From: an uncultured Rothia sp.
GTDB taxonomy: Bacteria; Actinomycetota; Actinomycetes; Actinomycetales; Micrococcaceae
Length of the DNA: 64,000 nucleotides
Assembly (NCBI GenBank): GCA_946221065.1
Contig: CAMIIO010000002.1
Span: 186,001-250,000 of the forward strand
Direction: 5' to 3'
Part shown: positions 25,729 through 34,246 of the stretch, piece after piece
How the letters are laid out: every line of letters starts with the position of its first letter
Position numbering within the stretch: position 1 is the first letter of the stretch
Made by a program: the position numbers and the translations under genes
The notes under the pieces: model-generated
The model's input: the letters and a program-made list of their open reading frames with translations, nothing else
The model's database searches: none
Told to the model about the DNA's origin: nothing

Positions 25729-26783
25729 TAGCGCACCTCTTTCACAGTGGTTACGGTAGCCAGCTCAGCTACTACCGCATCAAGACTTGTAATATCACCG
25801 ATGAGCTCAAGGGTGAGATTTCCGTAGGTTTTACCCTGCAAGGTTTCCAGCCCGCCCTGCACAATGTTGAACTGCACGCCGCGGTTGCCCAGGTAAGAGA
25901 GCACCTTGCCAATACCGGTATTGCCCTCAGTGACCTCGATGTTAACGAGCACCCCGCGGTGGCGACGCTTTAGATCCTCCGCTTCAGCGGCGGTGGGCGC
26001 CTGTTTGACGGCGGTGGCAACGAAGCGTTGCGCCACGGTGGTTTGCGGATTGGAGAACACATCGTACACGTTGCCCAACTCCACGACCTTGCCGGCTTCC
26101 ATCACTGCCACACGGTCCGCGATGGTAGAGACTACGTCCATCTCGTGAGTAATCACTACCACGGTAATACCGAGATCCGCGTTAACTTTCTTGAGCAGAT
26201 CCAGAACTTCCGAGGTGGTTTCGGGGTCGAGTGCCGAGGTGGACTCGTCAGCTAGCAGAAGGGAAGGGGAAGTTGCCAGAGCGCGGGCGATACCCACACG
26301 CTGTTTTTGGCCGCCCGAAAGCTGATCGGGGTAGCTCTTCGCCTTATCTGCTAAGCCTACGAACTCAAGCATTTCCTGGACTCGGGCACGCCGTTTTGCC
26401 TTATCCCAGCCGGCAATTTTCAGCGGAAATTCTACGTTGCCAGCTACCGAGCGTGAGTTCATGAGGTTGAACTGCTGGAAGATCATGCCGATGTTCTGGC
26501 GCGCCTCACGCAGGGCAGACTCTTTCTGCCCGGAAATGAGGTTGCCGTCCACTGTCAGCGTGCCACTGGTGGTAGTTTCCAAACCGTTAATCAAACGAAC
26601 CAGGGTGGATTTACCCGCGCCGGAGTACCCGATAATGGCAAAAATTTCACCGCGATTAATAGTGAGACTCACGTTATCTACAGCGGTCACATCTTTTTTG
26701 CCGCTCTTGAAAGTCTTGGTGACGTTTTCGATAACCACCATGCTGGTGGTCTCGGAGGTTTCCGGGGATGTTTCTACACTCAT
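25728..26783 (-). CDS. metN: Methionine ABC transporter ATP-binding protein
   Basis: A 351-residue ATPase that powers methionine import. Walker A is G-Y-S-G-A-G-K-S-T, the signature L-S-G-G-Q-K-Q-R-V, and Walker B L-L-L-A-D-E-S-T-S-A-L-D. The C-terminal 100 residues form a NIL domain (L-V-N-I-E-V-T-E-G-N-T-G-I-G-K-V), which in this family binds methionine and inhibits transport. The ATG at 26783 has AGAGGAAAG upstream and is preferred to an in-frame ATG at 26843. It lies 118 bases after metQ. Confidence 0.95.
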   Translation of the reverse strand: MSVETSPETSETTSMVVIENVTKTFKSGKKDVTAVDNVSLTINRGEIFAIIGYSGAGKSTLVRLINGLETTTSGTLTVDGNLISGQKESALREARQNIGMIFQQFNLMNSRSVAGNVEFPLKIAGWDKAKRRARVQEMLEFVGLADKAKSYPDQLSGGQKQRVGIARALATSPSLLLADESTSALDPETTSEVLDLLKKVNADLGITVVVITHEMDVVSTIADRVAVMEAGKVVELGNVYDVFSNPQTTVAQRFVATAVKQAPTAAEAEDLKRRHRGVLVNIEVTEGNTGIGKVLSYLGNRGVQFNIVQGGLETLQGKTYGNLTLELIGDITSLDAVVAELATVTTVKEVR

Positions 26784-26901
26784 CAGTGTTCTTTCCTCTG
26801 TGGTAGCTGGGACAAGCCTGCGCAAGACGGCGCAAAGCGGCAACTACCAGCACCTACGGTGTGCGCTAGAGTAGTTGCCGCTTATGATAACGCCTTAGAG
26901 C

Positions 26902-27777
26902 TTATTTGTTCTTGACGGCTTCTTCTACCTCGTCAAGGGTCTTGTTCAGATCCTCGGAGGATTCGTTAACGTCCACCGCTGTGCCCTTGGTGTGGTCTTT
27001 TACAACTTCCTGGACGGGCTCGGAGTGGTAGATTTCTACCAGCTTCTTGTAGTCCTCGTTGTCTTTGTCTTCAGGCTTGGAGGCAAAGACGTTCACGTAC
27101 TTCTTGGCGCCATCGCTGCTAGCGTCGTCAGCGGTAATCGCATCGCTAGGGTTGAGGTTGGCGTCGCTCACGTAGGTGTTGTTGATGACGGCGGCGGCGA
27201 CGTCGGAGAGCGAGCGTGCTGCCTGGGCGGCGTCAACGTCTAGCACTTTGACCTTGGACTTCTCGGTGTTGATGTCGTCCAGGCTGGGGTACTGCAGTCC
27301 CTTTTCTTTGAGCTCGATCAAGCCCTTGTCTGCAAGGAGCAGGATGCTTCGGGTGAGGTTGGTGGGGTCGTTCGGAACGGCAATCTCGGCACCTTCGGGG
27401 ATGTCTTTGACGTCCTTGTACTTCTGTGAGTACAGACCGAGCGGGTAAATGGCGGTGGAGCCGACGACGGCGAGGTCGTCGTTCTGCTCTACGTTGTAGT
27501 TGGCGAGGTAGTCAATGTGCTGGAACCAGTTGAGGTCGGTTTCCTTACCGGAGAGTGCGGGGTTGGGCTGATTGAAGTCGGTGAAGTCAACGATTTTGAC
27601 GTTCAAACCTTCTTTTTTCGCTTCTTCTACCAGTTTCTCGTGGGCGGGATCGGCGCCGACTACGCCCACGGTAATTTCGTCGTCTTTAGAGGAGGAAGCA
27701 GAGTCGCTGGATGAGCCGCAGGCTGCTAGACCGAATGCGAGGGGTAGGACAGCCAAGGAGGCAACAAATTTCTTCAC
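26902..27777 (-). CDS. metQ: Methionine-binding lipoprotein
   Basis: A 291-residue NlpA/MetQ-family substrate-binding lipoprotein. The signal sequence begins at a GTG start (27777) with K-K-F-V-A-S-L-A-V-L-P, followed by the lipobox L-A-A-C and a Ser/Asp linker. The binding domain has V-G-V-V-G-A-D-P-A-H-E, D-L-N-W-F-Q-H-I and V-P-N-D-P-T-N-L-T-R, all typical of the methionine group. A longer frame from 27891 is rejected because it would bury the signal peptide. It is first in the operon. Its leader holds two hairpins with the same loop (27819-27874). Confidence 0.95.
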   Translation of the reverse strand: MKKFVASLAVLPLAFGLAACGSSSDSASSSKDDEITVGVVGADPAHEKLVEEAKKEGLNVKIVDFTDFNQPNPALSGKETDLNWFQHIDYLANYNVEQNDDLAVVGSTAIYPLGLYSQKYKDVKDIPEGAEIAVPNDPTNLTRSILLLADKGLIELKEKGLQYPSLDDINTEKSKVKVLDVDAAQAARSLSDVAAAVINNTYVSDANLNPSDAITADDASSDGAKKYVNVFASKPEDKDNEDYKKLVEIYHSEPVQEVVKDHTKGTAVDVNESSEDLNKTLDEVEEAVKNK

Positions 27778-27818
27778 GGCTATGAATCTTTCTGTTGAAT
27801 ATGTTCGTTTGGGGAGCG

Positions 27819-27874
27819 GCCACTTTCCAGCGGGTGCTGTGTTTCTAAGTGGCGTTTTCTCAACGGGTGTTGAG
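27819..27874 (-). promoter_or_regulatory. Twin-hairpin leader of metQ
   Basis: On the minus strand two hairpins lie 42-97 bases before the GTG: CTCAAC-ACCC-GTTGAG (27859-27874), then a larger one with outer stem GCCACTT/AAGTGGC and inner CAGC-ACCC-GCTG (27819-27853). Both tips show the same ACCC loop. I do not recognise a known riboswitch. It may be an RNA control element or a pair of DNA sites. Confidence 0.45.
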
Positions 27875-27994
27875 GGGTTGTATTTATTCAAGCATGTGTG
27901 TTTCTCTCGCGCTAAGTGCGTGTCAAAATATGTAGTTTGTGGCGGTTTTTAACGCAATGCTACGCAATAACGTAACATTTCGTAATATACGAAA

Positions 27995-28035
27995 AATCCA
28001 CCGCTCTCAGTATTTCTACTAATCAGCGGCGGATT
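27995..28035 (-). terminator. Terminator of the acyl-CoA ligase gene
   Basis: A stem of 12 bases with one mismatch (27995-28006 with 28024-28035) lies 34 bases after the minus-strand ligase stop and is followed by TTTTTCG on that strand. It should isolate the metQ operon from upstream transcription. Confidence 0.7.
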
Positions 28036-28068
28036 TCTCCACATCAGCATCTTCTAGAGCACTACAAG

Positions 28069-29787
28069 CTACTCGCCGTGCTCCTGCTCTAGTTTTTTAC
28101 GTACTTCACGTCGCAACGTCTTACCCAACATGGAGCGAGGAAAATCCTCTACCTCAAAGACTCTGCGAGGCACCTTATAGCGGGTGAGCTGACCGTAACA
28201 ATAGTCACGGATTTCCTGCTCATCAATGGCGTATCCCTCCATGGGAATAACCGCGGCAACCACCATTTCGCCGCCGCCCTTGCGCTTCAACCCCACCACG
28301 GCGGCGTCTTGCACCGAATCATGTTTACGCAAAACATCTTCCACCTCGGAGGGCGAAACATTAAAACCACCGGTGATAATCACTTCTTTAATACGATCTA
28401 CCACGTAAAGGAAGAAGTCCTCATCCATGGTCACGATATCGCCGGTGCGCAACCAACCGTCGGCAGTAATTGCTTTGCGTGTATCTTCTTCCCGTTTCCA
28501 GTAGCCGCGAAAACGCTGCGGGCCACGCACCCACAGCTCACCCTCCTCACCCAGGGGAACGTCCTCTAGGGTGTCCGGATTAACAATGCGAATATCAACC
28601 GAAGGGAAGGGAACACCAATGGAACCCGAACGGCGGTGATCGTTCAGCGGATTACATGCCACCAGCGGCGCACACTCGGTCAACCCGTAGCCCTCCACCA
28701 GGTAGCCCCCCACCTCATTTTCCCACTCTCCTACTAGCTCCTGCGGCAGGTTCATTGCCCCGGATACCGCATAACGGATACCCTTCATGGAGATTCCCTT
28801 CTCGCGGGAAGCTACCAAAAGTCGCTGATACACTGGCGGGACGGCGGGCAAAATGGTGGGTTTCACCTTCTTCATCGCCTTCAAAATCATGTCAATATCC
28901 ACTGTGGGAAACAGCACTAGTCGCGCCTGAATCAACACAGCAACGGTCAATCCCAGCGTCATACCGTAAGCGTGGAAGAGCGGAAGTACCGAGTAGATGA
29001 CGTCGTCCCCCTCGGGGTTGAGCCATTCTTCGCCCATACGCGCATTGGACTCAAGATTACGGTGAGTCAGCATAACACCCTTGGGTGTTCCCGTAGTTCC
29101 GGAGGTGTATAGCAGCATCGCCACATCGTGCGCGGTGGGCCGGTGATGATTAGCGTCAAGGGGATCATTCTTAAACAGGCTCTTCCAGGGCGTAGTTCCC
29201 TTAGCGGAGCCTTCTAGTTTTTCACGCGACTTCTTCAATGAACCTACCGGCACCTTCAGTGCAGTGCGCATGTGCAAAGGCATTGCTTCAATGAGGTTTA
29301 CCGAAATAATGGTTTGCGGGCGCAAGTCGGCAGGAAGCTCGGTAATTTTGCCGGCTTCCTTATCCCACACGATTGCCGCCTTAGCGCGGTGGTCTTCAAA
29401 CATGTGGCGGATTTCCGCGGCGGTGTAGAGCGGGTTGTGTTCCACCACGACGGCGCCCAAACGGATGACCGCGTAAAATGCCACAATGTGCTGCGGGCAG
29501 TTGGGCATCATCAAAGCCACGCGGTCGCCAGCGCTCACACCGGCACGGCGTAGACCTTCTGCCGCCCTCAGAATCTGATCTCCCACTTCTTGATAGGTAG
29601 TGGTCGCACCAAAAAATTGCAGGGCAACCTTATGCGGCACCTCACGCACTGCCTTCTCCATGAGATTAGTCAGGGAAGTCTCGGGAAGCTCGGGTTCTGG
29701 AGAAGTGTACGAGTTGTAATTCTTCAACCACGGGCGGTGAGCTAAAGGGAAGGAGTTGTCTGAGGGCTGGTATTCCGCATTTTGCAT
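28069..29787 (-). CDS. fadD: Long-chain fatty-acid-CoA ligase (AMP-forming)
   Basis: A 572-residue ANL-superfamily enzyme that activates a fatty acid with ATP to acyl-AMP and then to acyl-CoA. The P-loop is L-L-Y-T-S-G-T-T-G-T-P-K-G-V, and the adenylation motifs V-E-G-Y-G-L-T-E-C-A-P and W-L-R-T-G-D-I-V are present. The C-terminal hinge and catalytic Lys region (D-R-I-K-E-V-I-I-T-G-G-F-N-V, then M-L-G-K-T-L-R-R) are intact. Chain length is inferred from overall similarity to FadD. The start is uncertain: ATG at 29787 fits homology but has no ribosome site, so the mRNA may be leaderless; the frame stays open to 29865. It is monocistronic, with a terminator at 27995-28035. Confidence 0.88.
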   Translation of the reverse strand: MQNAEYQPSDNSFPLAHRPWLKNYNSYTSPEPELPETSLTNLMEKAVREVPHKVALQFFGATTTYQEVGDQILRAAEGLRRAGVSAGDRVALMMPNCPQHIVAFYAVIRLGAVVVEHNPLYTAAEIRHMFEDHRAKAAIVWDKEAGKITELPADLRPQTIISVNLIEAMPLHMRTALKVPVGSLKKSREKLEGSAKGTTPWKSLFKNDPLDANHHRPTAHDVAMLLYTSGTTGTPKGVMLTHRNLESNARMGEEWLNPEGDDVIYSVLPLFHAYGMTLGLTVAVLIQARLVLFPTVDIDMILKAMKKVKPTILPAVPPVYQRLLVASREKGISMKGIRYAVSGAMNLPQELVGEWENEVGGYLVEGYGLTECAPLVACNPLNDHRRSGSIGVPFPSVDIRIVNPDTLEDVPLGEEGELWVRGPQRFRGYWKREEDTRKAITADGWLRTGDIVTMDEDFFLYVVDRIKEVIITGGFNVSPSEVEDVLRKHDSVQDAAVVGLKRKGGGEMVVAAVIPMEGYAIDEQEIRDYCYGQLTRYKVPRRVFEVEDFPRSMLGKTLRREVRKKLEQEHGE

Positions 29788-29962
29788 AAACACGATTCTG
29801 CCATGAAATACCCCTCTACTCCCATTTTTAGCAGTCCAAAGTTTTACCCCATTACCCGAGCTCATGCTGAGAAGAAACCGCGCGTCCTTCTTAGCACGTA
29901 CAACATCCGTGTACAGCTACAGCCCTTATTCATCCGTACTTCAATTCTGAGATACTAAAGAA

Positions 29963-30112
29963 ATGGCACAGAGAAACCTTCCACCGTACACCGATGAAGA
30001 AATCCGCGAATTACTGCACACCATCATCAAGCGCGTAATCGTTTTCGGCATAGCGCTCTGCTTAGTCGGGGTGCTCATTATTGGCGCAATGGCTCTCTGG
30101 GGAGGCAACTAA
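29963..30112 (+). CDS. Small single-pass membrane protein (49 residues)
   Basis: A short frame coding for 49 residues: a hydrophilic start (M-A-Q-R-N-L-P-P-Y-T-D-E-E-I-R-E-L-L-H) then one membrane helix (about 24-44, V-I-V-F-G-I-A-L-C-L-V-G-V-L-I-I-G-A-M-A). Its stop is one base before the ATG of the O-acetyltransferase, and the ribosome site for that gene (GGAGG) lies inside it, which argues for real translation and an operon. The amphipathic N-terminus plus one helix resembles regulatory small membrane proteins. No family is recognised. Confidence 0.65.
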   Translation: MAQRNLPPYTDEEIRELLHTIIKRVIVFGIALCLVGVLIIGAMALWGGN

Positions 30113-30113
30113 T

Positions 30114-30728
30114 ATGGCAGAACGCCCTTTTGACCGTATGGTAACGGGTAAGGCATACAAGCCCGACGCCGAATGCATGGATATTTATCGCAGAGCCGCT
30201 CAGCTCTGCCGCCGCTACACCGAGCTGTATTTTGCCGGATCCGAGGAGCGGCACGAGGTACTACAGGAGCTTTTTGGCTCGGTCGGTAAAAATGTTGAGG
30301 TACGCCCCAACATACAGGTGGACTACGGTGTGAACATCACCGTGGGCGATGGCTGCTTCTTCAATTTTGACACCGTTATTCTGGACGTAGCGCCGGTGAC
30401 CTTTGGAAATTTCGTGCTAGTGGGCCCGCGCGTCCAATTCCTCACACCAACTCATCCGCTCAACCCGCAAGACCGCAAAGACCTCTGGGAAGGCGGTTTG
30501 CCCATCACCGTTGAAGATAACGTGTGGATTGGCGGCGGAGCTATTATTCTGCCCGGTGTAAGAATCGGTGAAAATTCGGTCATAGGTGGCGGCGCCGTCG
30601 TCACCAAAGATATTCCCGCCAATTCGGTAGCGGTAGGCAACCCGGCGCGTGTAATCCGCACTCTGAGCCCCGACGAGCGTCCTGCCAGCGGACAATTTAG
30701 CGCAGCAGATTTAGGAATCGCTCTATAG
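30114..30728 (+). CDS. maa: Sugar O-acetyltransferase (Maa/NodL type)
   Basis: A 204-residue left-handed beta-helix enzyme that acetylates a sugar hydroxyl from acetyl-CoA. The N-terminal mac domain (M-V-T-G-K-A-Y-K-P-D-A-E) is followed by hexapeptide repeats, including I-T-V-G-D-G-C-F-F-N, V-W-I-G-G-G-A-I-I-L-P-G-V-R-I-G and S-V-I-G-G-G-A-V-V-T-K-D-I-P. The catalytic His region F-L-T-P-T-H-P-L is present. The ATG at 30114 sits eight bases after GGAGG; the open frame from 30081 is not used. It is coupled to the 49-residue membrane protein. The physiological acceptor (maltose, galactoside or other) is unknown. Confidence 0.9.
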   Translation: MAERPFDRMVTGKAYKPDAECMDIYRRAAQLCRRYTELYFAGSEERHEVLQELFGSVGKNVEVRPNIQVDYGVNITVGDGCFFNFDTVILDVAPVTFGNFVLVGPRVQFLTPTHPLNPQDRKDLWEGGLPITVEDNVWIGGGAIILPGVRIGENSVIGGGAVVTKDIPANSVAVGNPARVIRTLSPDERPASGQFSAADLGIAL

Positions 30729-30860
30729 ATTTATGCCCGGAGTAATACCGTGTTTTGATCTTCTGTGACGCTGTAATATCCTGCGACATCTAAGTTACCC
30801 ATAACGGTAGAATCAATTTTTCCTCTTCACCACTTACGCAACATAGAAACGGAGACCACC

Positions 30861-31838
30861 ATGGCACGAAATGATCGCAGCAATTCTGCCTCACGTTCTG
30901 CTCAGCAGAACCCACAGGAGCTCGCAGCAGCCCGCGAGGAGTGGGATAACGCCTTCAACGACAGCTCTGAGAATGACGTCACCAGAGTACTTTCTACTCA
31001 CGGCTCTTACACAGCACCAGAAGACGGCGATAATCGCACCGAAGTCATTGAACGCCCCTACAGCGACGTACCGAGAGCCCAAAAGCCTCACCAATCGCAG
31101 GAGCAAACCCAGGTTTTCAATAGTGTTTCCGTAGATTCAGACCCCACCGAAGATTTTTCCCCTATCAATTACAGGGCTTACGCTGAGCCGGAAACGCAGC
31201 AGGTTTCCGCCACCCAGCCACCGCAGCAAGACCGCCCCACAGCATTTGAGGGAAATCCCGACGCCGGAGTCCCCCTCGAACTTGCCGAGCCGACAGCTGC
31301 CGAGCGCTACTCCCGTATTCAGTTCTTTCCAGCACTTCTAAGCTGGTTCGCGCTCTATACCCTGCTGACTTTTAGCCACTATGCACTTCAAGGAATCGGT
31401 GATGTATTTAATATCACAAAATATCCGACCTTCCCGCAGGGCTTCTCCGCGGCAATCGACTCCCTCTCTCAGCCCGCACAGGGAACTTCACCCTGGATCT
31501 GGGTGGGGATTGATGCCGCGCTCACCCTCATCAGCGCCATGTTTGCCGGCTACGCAGCGGCACGAATGGCAAGATTTGCCCCCGCAAAACAAGCACTCGG
31601 CCTCTGGCTGTGGCATATCATCATGGTGCTTCTTGCCACCATCGCAACCTTCACCGGGTTCATCTCCACAGGCTCTGAAGAGCCGCGATTAGCCCTCCAA
31701 ACCCAGCTCGCAGATGCGCCCCTAGAGAACTCCCTCGGCGTGTTGACTCTCCTGGCGCTTATTCTGATAGGTGCGCTTCTGGGTGCGCTCTTTGGTCCTC
31801 GTTATCACAAGAATGTAGCCCGTTTAGATAACCGCTAG
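30861..31838 (+). CDS. Unknown membrane protein with disordered N-terminus
   Basis: A 325-residue protein I do not recognise. About 145 residues at the start are polar and low in complexity, rich in Ser, Gln, Glu and Pro, and probably cytoplasmic. Four membrane helices follow: about 153-178, 212-240, 250-275 and 292-315. The spacing of the helices and the G-Y-A-A-A-R-M loop look like small four-helix membrane families of unknown role in actinobacteria. CGGAGA lies upstream of the ATG at 30861. It stands alone between the acetyltransferase and the response regulator gene. Confidence 0.75.
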   Translation: MARNDRSNSASRSAQQNPQELAAAREEWDNAFNDSSENDVTRVLSTHGSYTAPEDGDNRTEVIERPYSDVPRAQKPHQSQEQTQVFNSVSVDSDPTEDFSPINYRAYAEPETQQVSATQPPQQDRPTAFEGNPDAGVPLELAEPTAAERYSRIQFFPALLSWFALYTLLTFSHYALQGIGDVFNITKYPTFPQGFSAAIDSLSQPAQGTSPWIWVGIDAALTLISAMFAGYAAARMARFAPAKQALGLWLWHIIMVLLATIATFTGFISTGSEEPRLALQTQLADAPLENSLGVLTLLALILIGALLGALFGPRYHKNVARLDNR

Positions 31839-32084
31839 TCGCCCCACGGTTTTAAGTGCCTAACTGTATAAGTTGGGGTGAATTTTTTCGATACCGCTCC
31901 GGTTTAAAGCACCCCACAGTGTTTCATTCAAAAGTATAAAAATGACACGTTCGCCCCTCTTTTACAGTATTTTTACGCAAAAAGAAACCGTATCTTCGAG
32001 TTTCCCTATAAGATGTGGGGAAGTAAATCATTCTGTATTGCCGCTGGTAACCAACAACCCAGCGCGCACTATTTTGGGGGAAAA

Positions 32085-32798
32085 ATGACTGTTACACGAG
32101 TAGCCATTGTTGATGACCATGAAGTTGTACGCGAAGGCATGCGCGCCGTCGCCGAAAAAAATGACACCGTAGACCTCGTTGCGGCATCCCCCACCGTCCA
32201 CGACATGCTCGTAGCACTCGGACGCAATCCACGCGATCCCAGCACCGCAGACCTCGGCAAGATTAAGCGTGATTGCGACGTCGTCCTCTTGGACCTCTCG
32301 CTCCAAGATCGTTCCCGCCCTTCCGAGAACGTTGAACTTCTTCGTCAGGCAGGCATTAAAGTTCTTATTTTCTCGATTGGCGAGAACCCCGCGCTCATCC
32401 GTGAAGCGCTCAAGTCCGGCGCGCTAGGGCTGGTTCGTAAATCCGAACCCCTTGAACATGCCCTTGAAGAAGCGAAGAATATCGCAGCAGGTAAAGCGGT
32501 CGTCACTAAGGAACTTGCCGCAGCTATCGACGGCGACCACGAATTCTCGCGCGCGAACCTCTCCCCTCGCGAGCAGGAAACCCTTCGTCTCTATGCATCC
32601 GGCTTTGCGCAGGTACAGGTTGCACGCCGTATGGGCATTAAACAATCCGCTGTGAAGACCAACATTGACCGCATTCGCGAAAAATATGCGCGTGTAGGTC
32701 GTCCGGCTCCTACCAAGATTGATTTGCGTATCCGCGCTATCGAAGACGGCTTGGTAGATACTATGGAAGACGTCAAGAGCGCAGAACGCTATTTCTAA
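32085..32798 (+). CDS. LuxR/NarL-type response regulator
   Basis: A 237-residue two-domain regulator. The receiver has the acidic pair (I-V-D-D-H-E-V-V-R-E-G-M), the phospho-acceptor Asp in V-V-L-L-D-L-S-L-Q-D, a Ser at the switch position (I-F-S-I-G-E-N), and the conserved Lys in L-V-R-K-S-E-P. The LuxR helix-turn-helix is complete (L-S-P-R-E-Q-E-T-L-R-L-Y-A-S-G-F-A, then S-A-V-K-T-N-I-D-R-I-R). An insertion around residues 50-62 lengthens the receiver. The ATG at 32085 follows GGGGGAAAA; the frame from 32013 is not used. A strong terminator follows, and the kinase gene begins 119 bases on. Confidence 0.92.
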   Translation: MTVTRVAIVDDHEVVREGMRAVAEKNDTVDLVAASPTVHDMLVALGRNPRDPSTADLGKIKRDCDVVLLDLSLQDRSRPSENVELLRQAGIKVLIFSIGENPALIREALKSGALGLVRKSEPLEHALEEAKNIAAGKAVVTKELAAAIDGDHEFSRANLSPREQETLRLYASGFAQVQVARRMGIKQSAVKTNIDRIREKYARVGRPAPTKIDLRIRAIEDGLVDTMEDVKSAERYF

Positions 32799-32807
32799 AT
32801 ATCGCCC

Positions 32808-32850
32808 GTTAGCTTCGAAAGATTTTTACTCTTTCGAAGCTAACTTTTTT
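32808..32850 (+). terminator. Intrinsic terminator after the response regulator
   Basis: A perfect 14-base stem (32808-32821 and 32831-32844) with a nine-base loop is followed by TTTTTT. It lies ten bases after the response regulator stop and would separate it, at least partly, from the kinase genes. Confidence 0.9.
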
Positions 32851-32917
32851 CGCTCCCCCAGCCCCTGCCTAATCGTCGCATTAGCACTCTTCACCGCGCC
32901 CACACGAGGAATACACT

Positions 32918-34246
32918 TTGGAACAGGTTCGAACCGGGGCCACCAAAGATCTTGCCCAGTCGCTTAGCAAGAATCATTGGTCAATACCGCTCCCCCTTGC
33001 GCGTGGCCACCAGCAGCTAGCAGGTCCTTCGACCTACAGCCTCATGTGGGCACTCGAAATTTTCTTTGCCCTTCTGGCTGTAGCCATACTTTTTCAAGCG
33101 TTCATACCCCTATCATCTGCCGCGCTACCCTATGCGCTCTGGCATAACGTCTTTGTCATCGCCATCTTTTTACACGCCTCATGGCTGATGTATGTGGGTC
33201 TACGGCATGAATACTCACCGGCCGCGGTTGTTCCCGCCGTCTACATCACCTACGGCGCCTATTTACTTTGGCCGTTTGCTCTCAATTCTGAAGCAACCAC
33301 CGCAACTCCTTGGTGTTGGTTACTTGGCCTTTACGGCATGTTAGCGCCTATCTGTATGGGCAATTTCCGAATCATTTGCCTCAATATTCTTGGCTACTCG
33401 CTTGCCCTAGGGTACGCCTTATGTATGGGGGACGTCCTCCTGGGAATGTCTGTTGACGTGGATGAAATTATCCTCCAGATTTTCTACCTTGCCGCTCTCT
33501 GCACGCTTCTAGGCTCCCTCTTTGGCACCGCCAAGTATTATGCAGAGCATTCAGACACCGTCTATTCCGAAACCCTGGGGGCGCAGCTCCTGCTCACCCG
33601 AACAAGAGATCAGTCTAAAGACCTTCAAGAATTTGACAAACTCGTTCACGATAACGTCATGGCGGCCCTGCTCGATGCCAGCCGTGATGAAGGACCCATC
33701 GCCCCACGCACCATTGCCCTCGCAAAACGCGCTATTGGGGTACTCGAAGAACAGGCGAATAAGGTAACACCTGCGCGCCCCATTACTTTCCAACGCCTCA
33801 CCGAACAAATCGCCAGCGGCGTCTACCCGTGGGACGATCGCCTCCGCTTTGTCTCGACAGATTCTGACCCTTACCCCAAGGCTGACCCACAATCTCTCAT
33901 GCCCCCGGAAGCAGCTCGTGCCTTTGTACACGCCGTCACCGAAGCCGTCTCTAACTCTGCACGGCACTCGGGGACACGAACCACCCAGATCAGCGTATGG
34001 ACTGAGTGGCGTGTACCTCGCGGCGCTTCCCGCTCCTCGGACAAGGACGCCTTCATCTTCTGCACGGTCACAGACTTTGGGCAGGGTTTTAACCTAAAAG
34101 ACCTTGACCTGCGTCGCATGGGAGTGCGCGTATCTATGCTGCGCTCAATGGAAGAGGCCGGCGGTAAAGTAGACATTAATTCTGCCCCCTACCGTGGAAC
34201 CCAAGTAACCGTTCGGTGGCCGCGAGAGGCAGACGAAAATGCTTAA
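32918..34246 (+). CDS. Membrane sensor histidine kinase
   Basis: A 442-residue kinase from a TTG start (32918) with CGAGGA upstream. About six membrane helices fill residues 40-210, with very short outer loops, so it may sense within the membrane. A helical region follows with V-H-D-N-V-M-A-A-L-L-D-A-S-R (His about 244), like the H-D motif of NarL/DesK-type kinases. The ATPase domain has the N-box T-E-A-V-S-N-S-A-R-H (Asn 346), the G1 motif T-D-F-G-Q-G-F (Asp 386), and a C-terminal G2-like R-G-T-Q-V-T-V-R-W. It is the probable partner of the response regulator just upstream. Its stop overlaps the next gene by eight bases. Confidence 0.88.
   Translation: MEQVRTGATKDLAQSLSKNHWSIPLPLARGHQQLAGPSTYSLMWALEIFFALLAVAILFQAFIPLSSAALPYALWHNVFVIAIFLHASWLMYVGLRHEYSPAAVVPAVYITYGAYLLWPFALNSEATTATPWCWLLGLYGMLAPICMGNFRIICLNILGYSLALGYALCMGDVLLGMSVDVDEIILQIFYLAALCTLLGSLFGTAKYYAEHSDTVYSETLGAQLLLTRTRDQSKDLQEFDKLVHDNVMAALLDASRDEGPIAPRTIALAKRAIGVLEEQANKVTPARPITFQRLTEQIASGVYPWDDRLRFVSTDSDPYPKADPQSLMPPEAARAFVHAVTEAVSNSARHSGTRTTQISVWTEWRVPRGASRSSDKDAFIFCTVTDFGQGFNLKDLDLRRMGVRVSMLRSMEEAGGKVDINSAPYRGTQVTVRWPREADENA

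Noticed and set aside
27778..28068. A SAM-type riboswitch before metQ
   Set aside because: The hairpins present do not match the SAM-I or SAM-IV cores I know; kept only as an unassigned leader structure.
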